Assembly: GCA_016800925.1 (NCBI GenBank)
Contig: JABCPU010000030.1
Location: 124,001 to 188,000 of the forward strand
Direction: 5' to 3'
Length of the DNA stretch: 64,000 bases
Source of the DNA: Suillus spraguei
Taxonomy: Eukaryota; Basidiomycota; Agaricomycetes; Boletales; Suillaceae
The first letter of the stretch is position 1, and each line of letters starts with the position of its first letter. Positions 50,593 to 60,400 of the stretch are shown here, one piece after another. Position numbers and translations under genes: made by a program. The notes under the pieces are model-generated. The model did not search any database and was not told the origin of the DNA. It saw only the letters and a program-made list of their open reading frames with translations.

Positions 50593-51580
50593 CGTTGGGG
50601 TCCCGCATCTGAGTTTTGCGCATATCGTTCATCTGAAAAATAAACAATAGTGCCGATAGTATGATAATAAAACACTATTTGAAAGAAAAAAAATCTGAGA
50701 TTCAGGATATTTGAGGACACAAGGTTAGTACCGGTCCCTAGACATCAAGTTACACGCACATGGTCGTCATCTGAATCACTGTGGATCTTCCATTGTACTC
50801 GTAAATTATGATTCTAGGTGTGATCGATTAAGATGAACTTCACCGTTGATCTTCCATTACACTCGTAGACGACTATTCTCGATATGATCGATTAAGATGA
50901 ACCGGCGCAAGATCCTGGGCGCTCAGAGTCAGTCTTTGGTCATCGGTAGACTAGTCTATCAGGGCTTACATGATAAGATCTCGTAAGCCAAGTCTAGGAC
51001 GATACCGAGGCACGCCGACCATCTGTCGTTCCGCTTGAGATCTAGAGAAAGAATGGTGTCAATAGAGTCATAGTAATATGTTGAATTCAATAGGCCATTT
51101 AGTAATAAGTATGCAAGGGCAGAATGTTCGATCCTGCAGAAGGAGCGTAGCTATTTTGACGCAGCCACTGGCACCGAGTGGCCTGCAACAGTGCACAGTG
51201 CAAAGAGGCCGGAAGATAAGCTATTGGCCTGAGTGCGGAGGCCATGAAAATTTTTGCCGTGGGATGAGTGGTGCTTGGGTGACCTGGCCTGACTCGAACG
51301 AGACTTGACATGGTAGTACGGGAGCTGTATCAGATTTGACAAGGTAGGGCTTTGAAGTTTGACATGGTGAGACAATACTTCACACTGCGCTGAAAACTAA
51401 CGTTAGATCACTTTGGAGGTGGCAATACAGGATATACAATACTACTGTCCAAAGATTACTCCAGGGCGTCTACATACGCAAATGGACGTTCATATATTGA
51501 TTATTATTATTATGTAATTAAAGGTGTTTGGAATTGGCAATCCATATTGGGCCTAACTTTGTCCAATATCAATATTCCAA
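50593..51580. other. Intergenic, with a tandem repeat
   Basis: 3' flank of copy B and 5' flank of the inositol phosphate kinase gene. It holds a two-copy direct repeat (listed separately) and a short ATT microsatellite near 51498-51512. No gene was recognised. Confidence 0.55.
50782..50902. repeat. Two-copy tandem direct repeat, period 64
   Basis: About 57 bases beginning TGGATCTTCCATT at 50782 recur at 50846, each ending TGATCGATTAAGATGAAC. The copies differ at several positions. The function is unknown. Confidence 0.8.
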
Positions 51581-52922
51581 ATGACTCCAGCGTTGATTAC
51601 TGAAACAAAACCTCAGGATTGGATATACGTCTCTGAGGGAGCGGCGACTATCGTATTCTCGTATCAAGGACCTCACAATGTCAAATTCTCTGATCATGTC
51701 CTACGTCTCCGTAAAGTCGCTCACGGGTCGTCAGACAACATCCTACTCGAAACAAATACTGAACAGTTAGATTATCCTATGATCGCCTTCCAAGAAAACA
51801 TCATCTCAAAACTTGTTCCCTCTGAGTTCTTGCCGAGTCTTGTGGTGGTGGTGCTCGACGAAGATTGGCTTAGGTCGTTTGTTGTCCTACGCAACGGCGA
51901 TCGCACAGCAGAGAGAAGGCAGACGGATCAGATTGATGTTCGCAGGAGTAAGGGTGTGTTATCCACGGATCTCTTGGAGGCACGTCCATCGCGATGGAAA
52001 TCAAGGTTGTCGCCAGTTTATTGGCAGAATATCTGTGTCTGATTGGTTGTTTAGCCAAAATGGGGATTTTTACCTACAGAATGCCATTTCTCGCCTGCGA
52101 CTGTCGCTCTGAAGACAGCAACATGCAGATTTTGTATGCACACCAGCTTCAAAATGGAACAAGGGGGTTTCGGTACGACATATTGTCCATTGGACCTTTT
52201 TCCCCGCAATCAGACACGTGTTAGAAGGGCCCTAGGTGCTTTGTGGGCCGGGTGATATGAGAGCCACGGGTCTCTCAATAACTTGCGATTCTTCGTCGAG
52301 GGCAGAATGGCAAAACCAGATGATGTACGTCTTCAGTATATCACGTTCACATATTCCTGATAGGTTTGCATAGGACCACTCGATGCAATTGCTGGCACTC
52401 TTCTTCACTGCGAACGAATTGACTGACGTCCAGGACCTCCGGGAATCGTTCATATCCGTTCTTTGGCAGGCACTTCTTGACAGTCCCGTCCTTCCCCTTC
52501 TTTCGACTTTACAACGAACACTGGATATCCTTGATATAGAGGGCTTATCCAAGTTGTACACACAGACTTCACCAGGTTGCCCATACGACGGCATTGGGTC
52601 TTCAGTTCCTGATCCTGCCATGGAGGAATGGGAGGACTTCGTCAAAGTTTACCAGTCTGATTATCATTCCTGGGACCACACAGTCCTAAACCCTGGACAC
52701 CTCCGGCATTACTTAATAGCATACCTTCTTTCAGCTACGTTCAAGGATTGCTCTATCATTATCCGGCCTAAATCTTCGCAGGTAAGTTCGTTTGATGCGA
52801 CAATCATCGACACGGATGTCAAGAGCATGAATCGCTTGGGAAAGTGGGAAAAGTTAGACATGAAAATTATGGAACATTCAGGCAGGCAGCGGCGTTGCAT
52901 CAACGGTCAACGCGTTAGTTAA
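51581..52922 (+). CDS. IPK1: Inositol-pentakisphosphate 2-kinase, with frameshift and nonsense codon
   Basis: Makes inositol hexakisphosphate (phytate) by phosphorylating the 2-OH of inositol pentakisphosphate. ATG 51581 opens a frame with DWIYVSEGAATIVFSYQG (nucleotide-binding region) and VLSTDLL. The expected continuation GGTSIAMEIK lies in another frame from about 51977, so one base is missing at TTGGAGG (probably one G). AMEIK is followed by a 49-nt intron (52006-52054) and then PKWGFLPTECHFSPATV, the family hallmark. Further on, at the position where relatives usually have Trp, there is TGA (52253-52255) between ALWAG and YESHGSLNNLRFF. After an intron (52325-52373) the C-terminal part runs to 52922, with SATFKDCSIIIR and VIDTDVKSMNRLGKW-like sequence (read IIDTDVKSMN). 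So two independent lesions are present: either a young pseudogene or one assembly error plus one real nonsense change. Confidence 0.85.
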
Positions 52923-53304
52923 TCAGGGTACATGTATGTGCTGTCATTCTCTCGCATTGAATGTTGCTCACAGATGGGTTTGAAGAACTGTAACCGATGT
53001 GGCGTTGACAAGATGTATCATTGGCTACTCCTGAATACTTCCGGAGAATATCTTGGACGAGTGATTTGTGTTCGGCACTTTTCTTTTTGTCACTGCAACT
53101 GAAAGACATATCTGGCTGTAATGCATGTCAACTTGAGTCCAGCTCGTACATCTCTATCAAGGACTGTTCGAGTCGGACTCAGACTCGACCAACAATCCGC
53201 TAGTTTTTTCCACAACAATTAAAAGGCGAGTGTTATACTTCAGATAATGCCTTCTGCAGAGCTTGTTGGACTCGTTAGACTAGAGCCGTTATGACTACTC
53301 TCCT
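52923..53304. other. Intergenic, nothing recognised
   Basis: Spacer between IPK1 and the AROM remnant. No feature was recognised. Confidence 0.5.
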
Positions 53305-53723
53305 GTGATTGGCCCGAACAGAGGAAACCATGTCCTCGGAGACAATACCGAGTAGTTCGGCATTCGTGAACCCACCTGCTCTCGTGCGCCATCCATCGGT
53401 GCGCCTGCTGCCGCCATCTTTGAGCTTCAGTCCTTGGGGGCCCAGTGCATCTACTTGTTCAATTGGACTGCAAGCAAGGCGCAGGCGCTCGTCGAAGCCT
53501 TCCCCAATCCCCCCGTAAAGCTGATCGAGACACTTGATGCTGAGGGGACCGCACCATCTGTCATCATATCCACCGTTCCAGCGAGTGTGACAACAACTGT
53601 TGACGGCACTAGCCCGGGAGACGTACTTCTTCCGCAGAGCAGGGTTACGTACAATTTGAAACAAGGACAATGCCCCATGTCGTGTCGAAGAGTGTGTTGG
53701 AGAAATATTTTGCAGCTGCCTAG
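53305..53723 (+). pseudogene. Remnant of pentafunctional AROM protein (shikimate dehydrogenase end)
   Basis: One frame reads GNHVLGDNTE, a TAG at 53353-53355 where Trp is usual, FGIRE, then IGAPAAAIFELQSLGAQCIYL and FNWTASKAQALVEAFPNPPV, and SVIISTVPASVTTTVDG. This is the NADP-binding part of the shikimate dehydrogenase domain at the C-terminus of fungal AROM. In a different frame, SKSVLEKYFAAA stops at 53721-53723, like the AROM C-terminus. The stretch between (the HGGVVVDMAYKP region in relatives) is deleted. The other four AROM domains are absent. Non-functional fragment. Confidence 0.82.
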
Positions 53724-54839
53724 GTGTATTTATGAATGTTAAATGATCATTTTGGTATCAATACATGTTGTATGATCTAGGATGCAATTTATCGGTCTCT
53801 CTACTACATAAGAGGGCATCTCTCCTTGACCTTCGAATCTTAATCCTGGGAACAGTCCTGCACCGCACCTACTACCTTTTACTGCACGTGTTTTATTCTT
53901 TGTTGAGCGTCTAATCCACTCCGTAATCAAGAAGGAACGACTGTTTATCATCAAGTAGGAGACTAGATCAACTCAATACATTTCTCCCCTATTTATTTGC
54001 ATAACTATGGATCTGACACGATACGGGGAGGTGAGACAAATTGCTACGAAAAACATCAAGGTTTATGCTTCACAGCTGGTTTGCTGTCCTAGTAGGTGTC
54101 GGTGAGATCACTATAAATGTGACCTGACTCCAGGTCCTTGTACTTCTCTGGAGCGGGATGCGTATGTACGATTCGTAAATGAATATAAATTATGAATATG
54201 TTATATCTTACCATAGTCTGAGAAGGGGTTTCCATAGCCTGAGAAGGGTTCTCTAGCTCTTCGCGCTTCTTTTATTATTTTATTATTATTTATTCCATTT
54301 CTGTCCTTTGGAGAGTTGTACTCTATGTAGGACAATACTGTCTATACTAAGGGACCCAGATGTCCCTGGAATATCTCTGGATGCACGAATGCCCTGATGT
54401 GAGGCGTACCCCCATCAGTCCGCCGTTCCCGCCGGCCGTTTTAGACGTGCTATCCTGATGAGTGAGATGATGGTATGTAGTTGTATGTGCGGTGCTGGTC
54501 TATCGTAATATTAACAACACGTACTCGGCCGCCTAGGGCGGTCTGGTACAGAAATCGGTTCATCAGGAAAAGCCTTCCGGGCTAAATTCAAGTAATTTTC
54601 GAATTTTCGAAAATTCTATCTAATTACTTGTGTTTTGGGAACCAAGTTTATAATGACATGGCTGCAAGATGAAATTATTTCAAAACGGACAAGAATTAGT
54701 GAGAATTATCTGAATATTGAAAATGTATGTCTTATTGATGCTTGATGACACATTTCGATGACGTCGCGATAAGCCGAGTTGAGACTTTGGAATTCGAACC
54801 ACCATATATATATATATACTGCTTCTTGTTCTTATCTTC

Positions 54840-54970
54840 CCTCAGTTTGTTCCGTCATACTGAGGGTAAGCCATTTTACGTATACTCAAACCACCGCTAG
54901 ATACTAACTATAGCTTAGGCTTACACAGTGTCTAGGTACTTAACCTCAGTTTGTTCCGTCATACTGAGGG
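54840..54970. repeat. Exact 27-bp hairpin sequence in two copies
   Basis: An identical 27-bp sequence occurs at 54840-54866 and 54944-54970. Each copy has inverted ends (CCTCAGT ... ACTGAGG), so each can form a 7-bp stem. A second sequence, GGCTTACACAGTGTCTAG near 54918, recurs with one change right after the second copy. Possibly the edge of an unrecognised transposon family. Confidence 0.75.
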
Positions 54971-55420
54971 CTTACGCAGTGTCTAGTCTCTAAAGGTTAT
55001 GAGCCCTGCTCTCTCATAAATCAGGGAGTGGAATTACCTACTAGATATGCCAGCGGTGTAAAGATACAACCTAACCTGGGCTGTAGATAAACTACCTCCT
55101 AAGTTAGTATGTGAGTCTTGTGCTCCATCTAGTCTGCTTCACTTGTGAAAACAAGAGCGTTTGACCCTAAAGGGGGATGCCTATTAGTATGGTCAAGTTG
55201 AAGTCAAACTTATGTGCGAATGAAGCGCTGTGGTCAGTGGTAAGTTGCCGCAGTCAGCGGTAAGTTGCCGTGGTCAGCGATGATGCCGCCGGAACTAGTG
55301 TCGTAAGTAGCGGTACTACCATGGTCGATATATAGTCAGAAACAGTTGCGTTGAGCGAGCGATGTCGAGTGATGATATCAGCGGTAGTGGTAAGGTTGCG
55401 AGCAGTGCAAAGAAACAGTA

Positions 55421-55432
55421 AAGAAGTCTGCA
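55421..55432. repeat. LINE target-site duplication, left copy
   Basis: AAGAAGTCTGCA at 55421-55432 matches 63169-63180 next to the poly(A) tract, bounding the LINE insertion. Confidence 0.85.
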
Positions 55433-55442
55433 TGATCGCTTC

Positions 55443-57486
55443 TTGGACCCGAACCAGGTGGCACCCCAAATAGGACCCCGGAACTCGACCACCAAAGCAG
55501 CGCGCAACCGCGCACAGGACGCCAAAAGGCGGCCCCAAGAGCCCCAAACAACACAACCACCCATCAACAAGACCCCAAGCATCAAAAAAAACACCAACCA
55601 CCCAAGAAACATGGCCCTGACGAACACACCAAACCCACCAACTGCATCCCAGTCGACAAGAATGAACAATCGCAAAACAACAGCAAACAAACCTCTACTG
55701 TCCATCAGTAAATCTAACGAAGACCACGCGCTAGGAACAGGCATAAGAACGGATGTAAACTCGATCAACTCAGCAAGAAAGATTCTCGCTACTCATGGGC
55801 TGACACTACCGACGGCAGGCAACATGCTACAGCCCATAGCAACAGCCCTATTCGAGTTCAGCATATGTATCAGCCAATCTAGGAGCGACTCACATTGATA
55901 TACTCCACGCAATGGCCTTCGTTCTGCTCAAGATCGACAGGGAGATAGACGTACAAGGTATTGTTCAGAAGATCCAAGCCCTAGTGGGAGGACCGGTCGC
56001 CACACTGGATGAGAAGGTAGAGGAATTAGAGAAAACAATAGAAAAGCACAAGTCAGCATTGGAATACACAGCAACAGAGGTAAGCAAACAACTCAACTCA
56101 GCCGTACTAAACATTGCACAGACATCCGAGAATGCTACCGCGGTCAGAAATGACACCCCAACCTCGCACAGAGACATCGCCGAACAGAAAGGCCAGAGAT
56201 CATACGCAGCTGCAACCAAGGATGAAATTCCGACTCCCTTAGTCAAGGTCCTCGCCAGAAGCGAAGCTCAAGCGTGTCAGATACTTATAGAAAGACGCTC
56301 ACCGAACTTCACTAACACGCTAATCAACCTCACAGAAATTCAGCTAGTTATGAAAGCCAATCTAGCAGTGGAGGCCATGACTAAGGAGGATGCCAACATC
56401 CCACAGAACATCAAATTCTTATCAGCAAGACGTCTCCCCCAAGGAGGCGTACTGTATGAACTCGACTCAACTGAATTGGCCGCATGGTTCGGTACACCGT
56501 CAAACCGCAGCAAGTTTCTCGACGGCTTCGGAATTGAGGTAGCAATCAGAGACAGGGCATTCCATGTCATAGTGGAGAACGTACCGATAAGCTTCATACC
56601 AGAGAACCAAGTGGCACTTTCCGACATCGAACAGAAAGCAGGGATGAGACCCCAGACAATAATGAAGGCAAGATACATCAAACCAGTCAACAGATGCAGC
56701 CCAGGCCAACGTACTGCCCACATCATCCTCACATTCAATACAAAAGAAAGCGCCAACCAGGCAATCAAGTTCGGACTTACCATAGCAGGTAAGAAAGTTT
56801 ATGCAAGGAAACTAATCGCCGAACCTTCTAGATGTCTCAAATGCCACTCGTTCGATGGATCACACAAGGCAGCGGAGTGTCAGCAAGAATCCGACACATG
56901 CGGCACATGCACTGGAATACACAGGACCTCGGCATGCATGATAACTGACCAGAACTTCTTCTTCTGCGTGAACTGCAATGCCCAAGGCCACGCAGCCTGG
57001 GACAGGAACTGCCCCACGTTCATCCAGAAATGGGACGACCACAAGAACCGTCATGCAGAAACGAAATACCGCTTCTACCCAACCGAGGATCCCCTCATGT
57101 GGGAGAGGATCACGGATGCAAACTTTGAACGACACGAGCACGAAGACTGGCAAGCGAGTTCACAGCAGCCCAACCAAGAACAGCAACCCCCAAGATACCC
57201 CCTGCCAAGGAACAGGGAGAACGAATGGCAAATGGTCCAAAGAAACAGACAACCAAGAACCGCGAACCAAACGAACCCCATCCACACACCCTTGGGGGGA
57301 CAGACATGTATCACGGATATGTGGGGCCAGTCATCGCAAAGCCAGATGACACCGAAGCTGTCACAGTCTCTGCAGAACCAACACAAGACTTCACCTCCCA
57401 GCACACTCGACCCTCACTTGTCATCACCCCGAGGATCCCCAACACCACTTGGTGAATACAACCCAGGCAGATGGAGCGATGACTAA
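55443..57486 (+). CDS. LINE ORF1 protein (nucleic-acid-binding, zinc knuckles)
   Basis: Two overlapping frames make one broken ORF1. 55443-55898 gives a basic, Thr/Pro/Asn-rich N-terminal part. The sequence continues in another frame (ANLGATHIDILHAMAFVLLK from ~55878), where 55912-57486 encodes 524 residues with a short coiled-coil-like stretch (VEELEKTIEKHKSALEY). Three Cys-His knuckles lie at about 56833-57020: CX2CX6HX4C, CX2CX3HX4C and CX2CX4HX6C. ORF1 proteins of this type package LINE RNA. The tail is Gln/Pro/Asn-rich. One frameshift near 55870 separates the halves. The true start is lost or lies outside the truncated element. Confidence 0.85.
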
Positions 57487-57498
57487 GACCTAGATTAA

Positions 57499-60400
57499 AT
57501 GCCAGAACAACCCAACGACCAATTAGCAGGGGGCGACAACTTACGAATCTGGCAACAAAATCTAAGGAAATCGCTCCCAGCCTGGGAGCACATGCTCAAG
57601 GACCTGAACCCGAATGTACAGTGGCTCAAAAAACTGTCCGCATGTTTTGACATTTTTCACTATCTATGATATTGTGTGAGAATGAACAAATTCCTCAAGG
57701 ACATACTTATACCACATTGTAGTATGGCTTCAGGGCTTTTATTTGAGCCCTACACCGTGGGAATCGGCGGAGATATGGTGGAGATATAAGGCTTATAAAA
57801 TGATGACTCATGTGGACAGTTTTTTGAGTGTATATTAAAACTATATAAATCATTATTTATGACACCATAAAAATCATGCCACTATTATATAAATTATAAA
57901 GTGGTGTCATTATGTTATTTTATGACTATATCTAACTATATAAACCAGAATATCTCATGTATCATAGTCATAATCACCATGAAAGCCATCTCCTCTGCTC
58001 AAAGAGATAATATCCTCTCTCTGTCTTATGCTGGCCTCTCTGCTCGCCAAATTTCCTCTAGAACTGGAGTATGCAAGTCCACTGTAGCCAAGTTCATCAA
58101 AGAAAGCCACCCAGACAAGGAAAACTCTTGTGGAGGACGTCCATCCAAGCTTACCTCTACTGACAAAAGGGCTATTATCCAACATATCACTACAGATAAT
58201 GCTGTCCAAGCCACCCATTATATCAATTCCACCATCACTACCCCTGTCTCTTCACAAACTGTGAGGAATGTTCTCAAGGCAGCTCATCTCAAGGCAGTAA
58301 CAAAGAAGAAAAAGCCTCTTCTCTCCATCAAACATAGGCAGAGAAGACTAGCCTTTGCCTTAGCTCATCAACACTGGACTGTAGAGGACTGGAAGCGTGT
58401 TATATGGTCAGATGAGACCAAAATCAATAGGATTGGGTCAGATGGGAAGGTGTATGTATGGAAAAAGAAGGGAGATGGCCTAACAGACAGAGAGGTTAAT
58501 GGGACTGTCAAGTTTGGAGGAGGTTCTTTAATGGTATGGGGCTGTATGGGATGGAATGGTGTGGGAATGCTTGCTGAGGTTGAGGGGAAGATGAATGCTG
58601 AGCAGTATGTGGACATTTTAAATGACCACTTGCTGCCTAGCTTGGCAGAATCAGGGATTGATGAAGAAGATATCATTTTCCAACAGGATAATGATCCCAA
58701 GCACACATCCAGAAGAGCTAGGGAATAGTTTGAAGAACATAACATCAATGTTCTTGACTGGCCAGCACAGTCTCCTGATGTCAATGTCATTGAACATCTC
58801 TGGGGAACACTCAAGAAAAAGCTTCAAGCCTATGAAAACCCCCTAAAGGAGTATGGGAGCTTTGGGAGAGAGTAGCAGTGGAATGGGGGAAGATCACAGC
58901 TGAGGATTGCCAGAAATTAATTGAGAGTATGCCTAGAAGGATAGAGGCAGTAATTAAAGCCAAGGGAGGTCATACAAAATACTAGAATACCTGGTTATTA
59001 CTGTAAAATACTTGAGTCAAAAAACTGTCCGCATGAGTCACCATTTTGTGAGCCTTGTATCTCCACCATATCTCCACCGATTCCCACGGTGTAGGGCTCA
59101 AATGAAAGCCCTGAAGCCATACTACAATGTGGTATAAGCATGTTTTTGAGGCATTTGTTTGTTCTCACACAATATTATAGATAGTGAAAAATGCCAAAAC
59201 ATGCGGACAGTTTTTTGAGCCACTGTATATGACATCGCCTGTATACAAGAACCATATCTAAACCCGGTAAAATTAGCTAACGCCTCCAACCTAAGACAGT
59301 ACTGGGATGTAATATACCCAACAGACCACAACACAAGGCAGGTGCAGCGCACCGCTAAAGGCGAACAAGGCGCAAAACCAGAGTACATAATGTGGATGGG
59401 CGATTTCAACTGCCATCACCCTTTGTGGGAACCACAGCATAACACACACTTATTTACAGCAGCAAATCTAAACGCTGCAGCAGTACTAATAAACCTATTG
59501 TCTATGTATAACCTTGTACAGATACTCCCACCGGGTCTAACTACCCTAGAAGCCTCTAATACAAGAAACCTAACACGCCCGGATAATATGTTCTGCTCCA
59601 TGCAAATGGAGCAATGGATCAGCAAATGCAGCATCGAACAACATCTCCGCCCAGTTGTCACAGACCACTTCCCAATCATAATGGTCATAGACATAGAACC
59701 GGAACACATGACGCACGCCCCAAGCACAACTATCACGCAACGGATTGGGAAGAGTTCAGAGAGTACCTAGCCAGCAAGCTAAGCAATATCCCACCACCAA
59801 ATGAACTAACTACCCACGTACAGTTCCAGGAAGCATTGACAGTGCTGACGAGGTGCATTTCGGAAACGGTAGAAGCCAAGGTCCCTAAATCCAACCCCTC
59901 CCCATACGCGAAGTGCTGGTGGTCAAAAGAACTAGAGGCAGAGCGAAAAGGGGTAAGGAAACTAGCTAGAGACTCAAGAAAATACCTAGCGAGATGGAAC
60001 GACCCGGTACACGAGGAATACAGAGCGGCGCGAAACAAACTCGCGGAGAACATCAAACGAGCAAAGACAGACCACTGGAACGAATGGATGGAATCGCTAA
60101 CACCAAAGGGGATCTGGACCTTTCATAAGTACGCAGCTAGTACACCAACTGACCAAATCCACACCAGAATAAAAACATTACAAGACCAACAGGCTGACGG
60201 CCAAAATGGTGTAACACAGGATAACGCTCGAAAAAGCGAACTGTTATATAACGTCTTTTTCAGATCACCGGTGGAAAACGACTCAGTAGACCCAGACTTC
60301 GACTATGACCCCCCAATATGCGATTTCGAGCCCATAACGGACCAGCAAATCTACCACGCAATAGCCAAACTAGCTCCTCATAAAGCCCCAGGCCTGAATG

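Larger units (their letters stand above)
53724..55432. other. Intergenic, AT-rich and repeat-bearing
   Basis: No gene. It contains an AT run (TATATATATATATA near 54803-54818), a TTATTATT-rich stretch near 54271-54297, a duplicated hairpin (listed separately) and short GTCAGCGGTAAGTTGCCG-type repeats near 55233-55280. It is the left flank of the LINE. Confidence 0.6.
57619..59225 (+). mobile_element. Tc1/mariner element nested in the LINE
   Basis: 1607 bp, flanked by TA on both sides (57617-57618 and 59226-59227), the usual duplicated Tc1 target. The ends are inverted (CAGTGGCTCAAAAAACTG ... and its complement). It contains one transposase gene, now disabled. Its insertion lies within the LINE endonuclease, so it is younger than the LINE. 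Confidence 0.95.

Noticed and set aside
52786..52800. GTAAGT in the IPK1 C-terminal exon as an intron donor
   Set aside because: The frame runs through it into the family motif without any suitable acceptor; no intron is needed.
54770..54805. GGTTCGAATTCC-like T-loop on the minus strand, possible tRNA
   Set aside because: No A-box, D-arm or anticodon arm can be built upstream; it is followed by an AT run.
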